From an uncultured Clostridia bacterium (lineage in GTDB: Bacteria; Bacillota; Clostridia; Oscillospirales; CAG-272), in assembly GCA_947627815.1 (NCBI GenBank), contig CANQXN010000039.1:1-12561 (forward strand): DNA of 12,561 nucleotides, in the 5' to 3' direction. Below the pieces are notes generated by a model. It worked only from the letters and a program-made list of their open reading frames with translations, was not told the origin of the DNA and ran no database searches. A program made the translations under genes and the position numbers. Below are positions 6,119 through 12,561 of this stretch, in pieces (position 1 is the stretch's first letter; every line of letters begins with the position of its first letter).

Positions 6119-6433
6119 TCAAAGAGAGATGGAAACGATCTGAACCTTGGTATAAGGCTGTCTGTGTCCGATCTTCTTTTTCTCGTTCTTTTTGGATTTA
6201 TACTTGAGAACATAGATCTTTTTGCTTTTACCGTTTTTCTGAACTGTCGCGGTCACTTTGGCGCCGGCGACATAAGGAGCGCCAACAGCAAAATCGCCAT
6301 CAGTCTTGGAAGCCGAGAGAACCTTGTCAAAGGTCACGGTATCGCCTTCGGCAGCATCCAGCTTTTCCACGAAAACAATATCGCCTTCGCTGACTTTGTA
6401 CTGCTTTCCGCCCGTTTCGATAATTGCGTACAC
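6119..6433 (-). CDS. rplU: Large ribosomal subunit protein bL21
   Basis: bL21 binds 23S rRNA in the 50S subunit. The protein begins (GTG start) YAIIETGGKQYKVSEGD, the family's hallmark N-terminus, and ends in the conserved KKIGHRQPYTKVQIVSISL block. The reading frame stays open upstream to 6646, but the GTG at 6433 is chosen because GAGGTG lies about 7 nt before it and the resulting 104 residues is the family's usual length. It is the first gene of the rplU-prp-rpmA operon, driven by the promoter at 6536-6564 through a leader of about 95 nt. Confidence 0.97.
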   Translation of the reverse strand: MYAIIETGGKQYKVSEGDIVFVEKLDAAEGDTVTFDKVLSASKTDGDFAVGAPYVAGAKVTATVQKNGKSKKIYVLKYKSKKNEKKKIGHRQPYTKVQIVSISL

Positions 6434-6529
6434 GAAAAGCACCTCACTTTCTATAGGCATCCTTTGGATGCAAGACTCGCTAAGGTGGGCTGGCGGGAAC
6501 GCCATTGAAAGCCACGCCATTATGCGGCA
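6434..6529 (-). ncRNA. Structured rplU leader (possible L21 leader)
   Basis: The expected 5' leader of the rplU transcript holds two compact hairpins: TGGCG-TTCC-CGCCA at 6504-6491 and GCATCC-AAA-GGATGC at 6471-6457. Ribosomal protein L21 leaders that allow autoregulation are known in Firmicutes; the position and two-hairpin layout fit. I could not compare it with the family consensus, so the assignment is an inference. Confidence 0.5.
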
Positions 6530-6535
6530 CTGTGT

Positions 6536-6564
6536 ATTATACCTGAAGAAAAGGAACTTGTCAA
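6536..6564 (-). promoter_or_regulatory. Perfect consensus sigma-A promoter of rplU-prp-rpmA
   Basis: On the minus strand TTGACA (6564-6559) and TATAAT (6541-6536) both match consensus exactly with the optimal 17-bp spacer. This is a strong promoter, as expected for ribosomal protein genes. Most of its -35 box lies in the distal arm of the terminator hairpin at 6550-6586. Confidence 0.92.
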
Positions 6565-6586
6565 GAGGTTCCTGACAAGTTCCTTT
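6550..6586 (-). terminator. Terminator hairpin between the CvpA-like gene and rplU
   Basis: A perfect 14-bp stem (6550-6563 with 6573-6586) has a 9-nt loop. It lies 34 nt past the stop of the upstream gene. On the minus strand the T-tract is interrupted (TTTTCTT); on the plus strand a better T-run follows (6589-6595). The hairpin's distal arm doubles as the -35 region of the rplU promoter. Confidence 0.75.
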
Positions 6587-6620
6587 ACTTTTTTTGCATT
6601 TTTTTACATATCCAGAGAGA

Positions 6621-9251
6621 TCAGTGCATGAAATCACCGAGGCCAAAGGCGTTGACCAAAGCGTCTTTCAACTCATCGCCTAATCCGTTTTCGGGATCGC
6701 TGAGAGCATCCGCCAAGGCGGCTTTATCGTTTTGCCCCATGGAATCGCCGAAAGCGGTTTTCAGGTCTTCCTGCTTCTCGACAATGGTTTCCGAGACAAC
6801 GGTGGAGTGCTGCACGGTATCCAGAAAGTCACTGGCGGTTTGTTTTCCGTCTTCGCTGTCGCTACCGTCGGAAAAGAGGGAAGAGTCTTCCTCGTCCTGT
6901 GCAAGAGCCAGATCAAAAATGGTTTGCAAATAAGCCGCTTCCGCTTCTGCTTGCTCCGCCGTCATGGTGGTGTCGGCGTTGCCGAAGCGAGTGAGCAGAT
7001 CCTTGGTCACTTCTGCTGTGGCCTCAATACGGTCGCTGGAAAGGGAAGAACCGGCATATTTTTCAATCACATTAGGCGTAATGCAATCAGCCAGCACTTC
7101 AGCACCGGTGGGATCCAGATCTTCCACCAAAGAAGTAACGGTTTTCTTCATTTCTTCTTTGACTTCCTCGGGTGTTTTGTCGCTGTTATCGTTGTCGAAC
7201 ATCTGCATGACATCCATGGCGTTCTGCAGGGTTTCAGCGGCTTTTTGGTTGGTATCGTCCGCAACATACTCGACAAGACGGTTGGCAGCTTTCGCATCTA
7301 TACCGGTGCGCTGGAGAGCAAAAACAACAAGATTGGTCATCGAGGTGGCAATGTTTTTGGCCGAGCCGTCCCCTTTGGTGGCGGAAAATTTGCTCAGGGT
7401 TTTGGTCAAAGCGGCAGTGTCTATTTTTTCTATGCGGAAAGCAATGGTGCCATCGTCCTCAACGACCATGACATCTGCTAAGATTTGAAGCATTTCTTCA
7501 ATGGCGGTTGCCTGACTTGTGAGAACCTCCGCAGTAAACTGCTGAATATCGGCGGAAGAAAGGAGCAGGGAATCCATGGTGATGTATGCATGTTCCAAAG
7601 TGGTCTGGCTAGCAAACTGCGCGGCAAGTTCCTGTGTGGCTTTTACGGTTTCAGCATCCTGCTGGCTCATAAATGCGGCGATCAGATTGCTCATTTCATC
7701 CGAACTGCGGTTGACGGTGGCTCCATTCAGCTTTTCCGAGACAGTTTTCATACAGTCAGCTACAGCGCCGTTGCTGTTCAAAAGGCATCCGGCAAACAGC
7801 GCCGCCTGGTCTTTGCTAATATCAACGCCGTACTTTGCACAAACATTTTGCACGCCCGAGGTCAATTTTCTTGTTTGTTCCTCTGCGGTTTCATAATCGG
7901 CGGCTTTGTTTGTTTCAGCGGAAAGATCCTGTATAAAGGCGTCATAAACTTCAGCATCGTCCGCGGGGATCGCAAGAGCATCGGCAATAGTCGTGAATCC
8001 GAGATTGGAGATTTCAGCGACAAGCATACGCATACGGTCATTTTTCGCCAGCGTATTGATTAGTCCGGACAACGCCCCTTCACGGGAGAGAACCTCTATG
8101 ATCTGCTGAGTGGTTGCATCGGGATCGGCAAGCACCGTGAGAATATGGGTTTCGGTGAGCTGCGCCAGAGTTTCGGTAATGGTGGTGATATCCTCCATGA
8201 GCGTCTCTTCTGTCGTACTTGCCAAAATCGTGAAAATGTCATTGATCAAAGGCTGCATCTGTTCAGAAATATTACCGACCGGGCTGTCGATGCCAGCAAA
8301 AGAATTACCTTTTTCCCAAGCATCTGCGGCAGCCGGCAGAATTTCTGCGGCAATGGCCGACACCAAAGAGGATTCCTTCAAAGCATCGGGGAAGCCGCGC
8401 AGGGTGTCGATTTGTTCATCGGTAATTTGTGAAAAATCAAAATTGGAATCTATCAGCGGACTTAAGGAAGAGTAGAGCTTAAAGAGAGCGGAGATCTCGG
8501 TATCCAGTTTGACTTTTCCGCTCTCGATTTCAACCGAGAACATATTGTTGAACATGGCTCTGCCGCCCAATGCATTGACCACGGTAAGCACAGGATTGTC
8601 TCCAATTTTGGATAAGCATTCCTGAATGTCATCTAATGTTGGCTCATCTGTCTGTGCCGCATTGCTTTCTTCGCCTGTGCCGGTAATTTGAGAGGCAATA
8701 CCGGAATCTTTCACCTCTTGAAGCACATCATCGGCGAAAGAGGTAATACCGGCCAGCGGGCAAAGAGCGAAGATCAGGAAAACAGCGCTCAAAACCACGC
8801 CAACGACACAGCCTAATACTTTATTGAGGACTTCGTTCTTCAGCATGTTTTTAATAAAGGGGATCTTTTTGAGAAAAGCATAGGGGATCAACATCAACAG
8901 CGACATGATGCAGAAAAGAAATGCAAAAATGAACGCAAAGGTGACAGCGCCGGGCAGGTTCTGGATCAGCGAGGCCAATGTGGGGCTGGCATCTATCACT
9001 TCCTGCATCGAGCCTCCCGCAATGGCATCGTGAATCAAATCGCCCAGCAGCGAGGCAATGGCGGGATTGATTGCCAGTGTCAGTAAAAAGGCGATCAAAG
9101 CGCCGAAAAGAACAAGCACCAGCCGCAAAAGCGATGAACCGAATCTACGCCTGTAGCCGAACCATGTCGTTAATCCGATTACCGCCAAGGCAATGATCGA
9201 TAATCCGATGGAAACGCCGAGAAGGATAGTGCCGACAGTTGCTATGGTCAT
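6621..9251 (-). CDS. CvpA-like membrane protein with large acidic helical domain (876 aa)
   Basis: The N-terminal 170 residues resemble the CvpA/colicin V production family: four membrane helices (about 5-31, 39-62, 100-127, 145-169), GYRRRFGSSLLRL after helix 1 and LNKVLGCVVGVVLS at helix 4, echoing the family's GYRRG and LNRLLGxxxG motifs. Positive loops RRR (34-36) and KK...K (128-138) place helices 1-2 and 3-4 loops inside, so the remaining roughly 700 residues should lie outside the cell. That part is rich in Ala, Thr, Asp and Glu, looks almost wholly alpha-helical, and has an acidic low-complexity stretch (SDGSDSEDG) near the end. Ordinary CvpA proteins are about 160-230 residues. The ATG at 9251 has a GGAGGT ribosome site 8 nt upstream. 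Function unknown; the CvpA link is by eye. Confidence 0.85.
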   Translation of the reverse strand: MTIATVGTILLGVSIGLSIIALAVIGLTTWFGYRRRFGSSLLRLVLVLFGALIAFLLTLAINPAIASLLGDLIHDAIAGGSMQEVIDASPTLASLIQNLPGAVTFAFIFAFLFCIMSLLMLIPYAFLKKIPFIKNMLKNEVLNKVLGCVVGVVLSAVFLIFALCPLAGITSFADDVLQEVKDSGIASQITGTGEESNAAQTDEPTLDDIQECLSKIGDNPVLTVVNALGGRAMFNNMFSVEIESGKVKLDTEISALFKLYSSLSPLIDSNFDFSQITDEQIDTLRGFPDALKESSLVSAIAAEILPAAADAWEKGNSFAGIDSPVGNISEQMQPLINDIFTILASTTEETLMEDITTITETLAQLTETHILTVLADPDATTQQIIEVLSREGALSGLINTLAKNDRMRMLVAEISNLGFTTIADALAIPADDAEVYDAFIQDLSAETNKAADYETAEEQTRKLTSGVQNVCAKYGVDISKDQAALFAGCLLNSNGAVADCMKTVSEKLNGATVNRSSDEMSNLIAAFMSQQDAETVKATQELAAQFASQTTLEHAYITMDSLLLSSADIQQFTAEVLTSQATAIEEMLQILADVMVVEDDGTIAFRIEKIDTAALTKTLSKFSATKGDGSAKNIATSMTNLVVFALQRTGIDAKAANRLVEYVADDTNQKAAETLQNAMDVMQMFDNDNSDKTPEEVKEEMKKTVTSLVEDLDPTGAEVLADCITPNVIEKYAGSSLSSDRIEATAEVTKDLLTRFGNADTTMTAEQAEAEAAYLQTIFDLALAQDEEDSSLFSDGSDSEDGKQTASDFLDTVQHSTVVSETIVEKQEDLKTAFGDSMGQNDKAALADALSDPENGLGDELKDALVNAFGLGDFMH

Positions 9252-9301
9252 AAAAAAAGTACCTCCGGTATGTGTTTGGTTTTTCCTTTTCTGATTATAT
9301 A

Positions 9302-9329
9302 ATTATGGAGCCTTTGAGCGTACAGACAA
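9302..9329 (-). promoter_or_regulatory. Candidate promoter for the CvpA-like gene
   Basis: On the minus strand TTGTCT (9329-9324) and CATAAT (9307-9302) are 16 bp apart. A perfect TATAAT also occurs at 9369-9364, but without a -35 at suitable distance. The 289-nt gap 9252-9540 otherwise holds only the AT-rich folD terminator candidate and no gene that I can support. Confidence 0.4.
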
Positions 9330-9447
9330 TCTATTGAATGCACGCCGAAAAAGAGTCTCATTTATTATACTGTTTTTCCTTGCTTTTTTTGTGAATAAAA
9401 TGTAAACTTTATAGTTTATTGATGATATGGCATGATAATCTGAAAAG

Positions 9448-9480
9448 AGAAAAAGCACAATAAAAAAGTAGGCTTTTTCT
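9448..9480 (-). terminator. Probable folD terminator
   Basis: AGAAAAAGC (9448-9456) pairs with GCTTTTTCT (9472-9480) over a 15-nt loop, 60 nt past the folD stop. The distal arm is T-rich on the minus strand and is followed by CTTTTCA. The stem is short and AT-rich, so this call is tentative. Confidence 0.5.
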
Positions 9481-9540
9481 TACAGTCGCAGTATCGGTTT
9501 TGACGGTGGATATTTTTGGCAAAATCACATCCGGAAACGC

Positions 9541-10398
9541 TTACCGGGCGAGCCGCCGTTGTGATGCGGCGGCCATGGTATTTTCCATGAGCATGGCAAT
9601 CGTCATGGGGCCTACACCGCCGGGGACGGGTGTGATAAAAGAGCAGTGCGGAGCAACAGATTCAAATGTCACATCGCCGCACAATTTTCCGCTTTCATTG
9701 CGGTTCATGCCCACATCCACAACGACAGCGCCTTCTTTTATCATATTTTGTGTGATCAGTCCGGCCTTTCCAACGGCAGAAATCAACAGATCGGCTTGGC
9801 GCGTAAAAGAGGGAAGATCCTCCGTCTTTGAGTGACAGACTGTTACCGTGGCATCCCGTGCCAGTAAAAGTTGTGAAAGAGGTTTTCCTACAATATTGCT
9901 ACGACCGACGACAACACAGTGTTTGCCGCACAGCGGAATGTGATAACGATCCAGCAACGCTAAAATTCCCGCCGGTGTGCAGGGCTTAAACCGGGGAGTT
10001 CCTTGAAAAAGCAGTCCTAAATTCTCGGGATGAAAGGCGTCCACATCTTTTTCGGGGGCAATGGCTTCAATCACAGCCGTCTGGCGGATCGACGGCGGTA
10101 GCGGCAATTGGACCAAAATGCCATCGATGCTTTCGTCGCGGTTGAGCGTTGTGATCAAGGCGAGCAGATCTCTCTCACTTGTATCACATGGCAGTTGATA
10201 TGTACGGGATAAAAAGCCGATTTCTTCACATGCACGGCATTTGTTTCGCACATAGACAGAGGAGGCGGGATCCTCCCCTACCAGAATGACCGCCAGTCCG
10301 GGCGCAGGCTGGCCTGACTCTAACATGACTCTGGTTTGTTCAGCTAATTTTTGACGCCGGGCGGCGGCGGTTTCTTTTCCGTCAAGAATCGTATACAT
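9541..10398 (-). CDS. folD: Bifunctional methylenetetrahydrofolate dehydrogenase/cyclohydrolase
   Basis: FolD interconverts 5,10-methylene-, methenyl- and 10-formyl-tetrahydrofolate in the cytoplasm with NADP+, supplying one-carbon units for purines and formyl-methionine. All family motifs are present: SSVYVRNKCRAC with Tyr49 and catalytic Lys53, DGILVQLPLP (Gln97), KDVDAF (Asp120), PCTPAGI (140-145), the nucleotide-binding GRSNIVGKP (165-173), VDVGMNR, and TPVPGGVGPMTIAML near the C-terminus. The length of 285 residues is normal. The ATG at 10398 has GAGGAA about 9 nt upstream, within the last codons of lgt, and begins 5 nt after the lgt stop, so the two are very likely translated from one mRNA. 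Confidence 0.98.
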   Translation of the reverse strand: MYTILDGKETAAARRQKLAEQTRVMLESGQPAPGLAVILVGEDPASSVYVRNKCRACEEIGFLSRTYQLPCDTSERDLLALITTLNRDESIDGILVQLPLPPSIRQTAVIEAIAPEKDVDAFHPENLGLLFQGTPRFKPCTPAGILALLDRYHIPLCGKHCVVVGRSNIVGKPLSQLLLARDATVTVCHSKTEDLPSFTRQADLLISAVGKAGLITQNMIKEGAVVVDVGMNRNESGKLCGDVTFESVAPHCSFITPVPGGVGPMTIAMLMENTMAAASQRRLAR

Positions 10399-10403
10399 GA
10401 GCG

Positions 10404-11402
10404 TTATTCCTCGCCGGTTTTCTTTTTTTTCTCCGCGTGATGTGCCTGTTTTTGTTCATAAGCCTGAATGACTTTTCTGGCATCGTTGAAATGGCGAGCC
10501 TGCGGATAGTAAATATTATCCGCTATTGTCTTATTGTTTACCGTATTGACCAGGCGGTTATAAAACTTGGCGATCTTTTTTTGCGGGTGTTTGATGGGCT
10601 TCCAATTGAGTTCCATGGCGATGAGAAGGAAGGCAAAAAGAACAAACGCAATTCCCGCGATAAGCTGCGAGACGCGGATGCCGCTGTTTCCGATATAGAG
10701 ACTGTCGGTGCGCATCCCCTCGATGATCATGCGCCCCAGTCCATACCAGGAAAGATAGAAAAAGAGGATTTGTCCGTCATATTTTCTTTTTTTGTAAAAA
10801 AGCATGATCAGGATAAAGCCCAAGAGATTCCAAAGCGATTCATAAAGAAAGGTGGGATGTACATAGATCCATTGGCCGCCTTTGTAAAGCCCCATGCGCC
10901 AAGGCATTGTCGTTTCACCGCCGTGGGCTTCCGCGTTCATAAAATTGCCCCAACGGCCGATGGCTTGCGCGGCCATAACACCGGGTGCCATAAAATCCAA
11001 AAAAGGAAGTATCCGTATCTTTTTGAATTTGAGGACAAGAATGGCCATGATAGCACCGCCGATGATGCCGCCGTAAATGGCCAGACCGCCGGAGCGGATG
11101 TCGATGATCTCTTTGAAGGTAGTAAACATGTTGGGATTTTCCAGCTTTTTAAAGATCACATAGTAAAGACGGGCGCAGATAATCCCGGGGAAAACTACCC
11201 AGAGCGCAATATCCAGCAAATCGTCTACCAAAAGTCCGGTTTTTCTGGAACGCCAATAAACATACCAGATCGCAAACAGGATCCCTGTGACAATGATCAG
11301 GGCATACCACTTGATTTCGATTCCGAATATGCTAAAAGCGGTAGGATTCACTACGAATGGATCGATCCCAAATCCCGGAAAAGATATTTGTGTTGACAGC
11401 AT
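10404..11402 (-). CDS. lgt: Prolipoprotein diacylglyceryl transferase, with basic C-terminal tail
   Basis: Lgt is a polytopic membrane enzyme that moves diacylglycerol from phosphatidylglycerol to the lipobox cysteine of prolipoproteins, the first step of lipoprotein maturation. Diagnostic blocks: ARLYYV after the second helix region, the signature GRWGNFMNAEAHG (149-161, with essential Arg150), HPTFLYES, and GRMIIEGMRTDSL. The transmembrane core ends at about residue 270. The last 60 or so residues form a hydrophilic Lys/His/Gln-rich tail ending in a KKKKTGEE-type stretch, longer than in many homologues (often about 260-290 residues). The ATG at 11402 has AAAGGAT upstream. It has its own promoter at 11473-11501 and leads into folD. 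Confidence 0.97.
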   Translation of the reverse strand: MLSTQISFPGFGIDPFVVNPTAFSIFGIEIKWYALIIVTGILFAIWYVYWRSRKTGLLVDDLLDIALWVVFPGIICARLYYVIFKKLENPNMFTTFKEIIDIRSGGLAIYGGIIGGAIMAILVLKFKKIRILPFLDFMAPGVMAAQAIGRWGNFMNAEAHGGETTMPWRMGLYKGGQWIYVHPTFLYESLWNLLGFILIMLFYKKRKYDGQILFFYLSWYGLGRMIIEGMRTDSLYIGNSGIRVSQLIAGIAFVLFAFLLIAMELNWKPIKHPQKKIAKFYNRLVNTVNNKTIADNIYYPQARHFNDARKVIQAYEQKQAHHAEKKKKTGEE

Positions 11403-11431
11403 ATTGTTATCCTTTCATCCTTGTCTTCGTT

Positions 11432-11465
11432 GCCGCGTCCCGCCATACCTTCGGCAGGACGCGGC
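11432..11465 (-). promoter_or_regulatory. GC-rich hairpin in the lgt 5' leader
   Basis: A 13-bp stem (11432-11444 with 11453-11465, one G-U pair) closes on an 8-nt loop. No T-run follows on the minus strand, so it is not a normal terminator. It lies just downstream of the lgt promoter, so it would form the very 5' end of the lgt mRNA; an mRNA-stabilising or control role is inference. Confidence 0.55.
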
Positions 11466-11472
11466 ATGATTT

Positions 11473-11501
11473 ATTTTACCATATCTTCTTTGATTTTTCA
11501 A
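11473..11501 (-). promoter_or_regulatory. Sigma-A promoter for lgt-folD
   Basis: On the minus strand TTGAAA (11501-11496) and TAAAAT (11478-11473) are exactly 17 bp apart. Transcription would begin near 11466, right at the base of the leader hairpin. Confidence 0.7.
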
Positions 11502-11512
11502 TGATTTTTCAA
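11491..11512. repeat. Exact tandem 11-bp repeat at the lgt -35 region
   Basis: TGATTTTTCAA occurs twice without a gap (11491-11501 and 11502-11512). The first copy supplies the lgt -35 box; the second lies one helical turn upstream, with the same TTGAAA on the minus strand. Confidence 0.6.
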
Positions 11513-11579
11513 TAGCTTTTTCGAAAAGGGGCGGATGAAGAGACAAGCGACCGACTTTGGTTGGTTTTCTTTTGGAAAA

Positions 11580-12561
11580 TCATCGTTTCTTGCGTGTGAT
11601 TTCCACGGTATGCTGACCCGGGGCAAAAAGAATATGGGGTGTTTCTTCCGGGATGGCTTGGCCGTCCAGAAGGCAACGGTCTTCCTGCCCGAGTTGCATG
11701 GAAATGCGATAGGAGGCTTGCTTTTTGACAAAATGCAATGTGAGGAAGGGACATTGATCGGACAGCGCGGGCGATAAGGTGAAGCCTGTTTCGTCTAAGG
11801 AAAGACCGGCCAGTCGTTCGGTCAAAAGGCGCAGATACCATCCGGCGGCTCCGGTGTAAAGCCCCCAGCCGCCCCGTCCCCGATGTTCGGGATTGTCATA
11901 GATATCACCGCAGAGAAAATAGGGTTCGGCATTGTATACCGAAGCAAGCGCTGGGATCAGGGAACGGGTCGTGGGCGCTATGCCAAACAGAACCGAAGTG
12001 GCTCTGCGGTTTTCCCCTATGGCAAACAACCCGGCAACGCCGAAGAGAGCGCCATGCGTATATTGACCGCCGTTTTCACGGAATCCTTCACAGTAGGCGG
12101 ATACATATCCCGCCTCTTGCCGTTCGGCAGGAAAAGGCGGTGTGAAGAGACGAAGCAGCTTATATTCTTCATTGTAGAGTAATGTCATGGCGGTGTTCAT
12201 AGCGGTCACGGTGCGGTCGGTCGCGCCCTCGGTTAAAGCCGAGAATGCCTGCGGCAAAAGGTCGATGGCACAGGCGCCGGATAGCGCCGATCCCATCGGC
12301 AGGCCGGAGTCATATCTTGCCCGCAGATAACGGTCGTCTTCCCAAGCGTTTTGTTCAACAGCTTTCGCCAATTGAACTTCCTTGTCATGCAAGAATGATG
12401 ATGATTCTTCATCGCCGTATTGTTTGGCCGTCTGCGCAAAGGCATGAAAAACCCATTGCATGAAGCGCGCAAGGAAAACGCTGGTTCCTCGTCCGGCCAA
12501 TCCTACACGGTTAAAGGAATCGTTCCAGTCGCCGCCGCCGATAAGCGGCAGTCCGTCCGAA
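11580..12561 (-). CDS. GH94-type protein, C-terminal part (cyclic beta-1,2-glucan synthase or phosphorylase-like), partial
   Basis: The reading frame stays open to the window edge, so the N-terminal part is missing; 326 residues are visible. They match the C-terminal region of glycoside hydrolase family 94: GGGDWNDSFNRVG at the left of the fragment (the GDWND aspartate is the catalytic acid in the family), RYDSGLPMGSA, IDLLPQAFSAL, LLRLFTPPF, GFRENGGQYTHGALF, YNAEPYFLCGDIY and GRGGWGLYTGAAGWYLRL. These are the blocks shared by cyclic beta-1,2-glucan synthases (NdvB-type) and 1,2-beta-oligoglucan phosphorylases, which cannot be told apart without the missing part. A TTG at 12500 is not the true start, because the conserved GDWND block lies upstream of it. 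No clear terminator follows the stop. Confidence 0.88.
   Translation of the reverse strand, partial: SDGLPLIGGGDWNDSFNRVGLAGRGTSVFLARFMQWVFHAFAQTAKQYGDEESSSFLHDKEVQLAKAVEQNAWEDDRYLRARYDSGLPMGSALSGACAIDLLPQAFSALTEGATDRTVTAMNTAMTLLYNEEYKLLRLFTPPFPAERQEAGYVSAYCEGFRENGGQYTHGALFGVAGLFAIGENRRATSVLFGIAPTTRSLIPALASVYNAEPYFLCGDIYDNPEHRGRGGWGLYTGAAGWYLRLLTERLAGLSLDETGFTLSPALSDQCPFLTLHFVKKQASYRISMQLGQEDRCLLDGQAIPEETPHILFAPGQHTVEITRKKR

Noticed and set aside
6732..8475. Several long plus-strand open frames opposite the CvpA-like gene (up to about 249 codons)
   Set aside because: They lie wholly antisense to a gene with a strong ribosome site and clear domain structure. Their translations are low-complexity and lack ribosome sites or known motifs, so they are shadows of codon bias.
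10437..11396. A 319-codon plus-strand open frame opposite lgt
   Set aside because: lgt is unmistakable on the minus strand, and the antisense translation shows no recognisable family motif.
1..12561. CRISPR array, insertion sequence, phage genes, tRNA or rRNA genes
   Set aside because: I saw no regularly spaced repeats, transposase or integrase motifs, tRNA cloverleaf with CCA end, or rRNA segments on either strand.

Overview
The window looks like chromosomal DNA of a Gram-positive, probably anaerobic Clostridia-type bacterium (Oscillospiraceae-like, as a guess). The reasons are strong AGGAGG-type ribosome sites, near-consensus sigma-A promoters with 17-bp spacers, and a ribosomal protein L27 with the cleavable LQFF|A N-terminus encoded beside its protease Prp. 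DUF1540 and Cys/Gly-rich small proteins, typical of that group, point the same way. Base composition is moderate (by eye a little under 50% GC). I see no transposase, integrase, phage gene, CRISPR array, tRNA or rRNA; this is mostly ordinary housekeeping chromosome with several unknown proteins.

Layout. Left end (1-2163, minus strand): a possible promoter reading out of the window; a 51-residue Cys/Gly-rich small membrane protein with its own terminator; then a two-gene cluster of unknown function, a 14-cysteine zinc-ribbon-like protein behind a single-pass membrane protein. Back-to-back promoters (2205-2280) separate this cluster from a plus-strand cluster (2359-4955): a PLP-dependent class I/II aminotransferase, tryptophanyl-tRNA synthetase (trpS) and a DUF1294 membrane protein, closed by a perfect 16-bp hairpin that can serve both strands. 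Everything from 5019 to the right end is on the minus strand.

Minus-strand right part, in transcription order from the right end: the C-terminal part of a GH94-type protein resembling cyclic beta-1,2-glucan synthase or a beta-1,2-oligoglucan phosphorylase (runs off the window); lgt (lipoprotein diacylglyceryl transferase) with folD 5 nt behind it; an 876-residue membrane protein with a CvpA-like four-helix N-terminus and a roughly 700-residue acidic helical domain predicted outside the cell; the classic rplU-prp-rpmA operon; and a DUF1540 small cysteine protein.

How the genes work together. Prp removes the first nine residues of L27 before ribosome assembly, so rplU-prp-rpmA is a self-contained ribosome module. 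lgt and folD are probably co-transcribed but act in unrelated pathways (lipoprotein maturation, one-carbon metabolism). The aminotransferase and trpS probably share one transcript and no T-box leader is visible. The points most worth a second look are non-coding: a consensus promoter whose -35 box lies inside the preceding gene's terminator hairpin (6536-6586), a nested inverted repeat that overlaps the DUF1540 ribosome site (5250-5306), and a leader with two alternative pairing partners ahead of the Cys/Gly-rich small gene (393-465). I did not find a convincing new defence, mobile or biosynthetic system.
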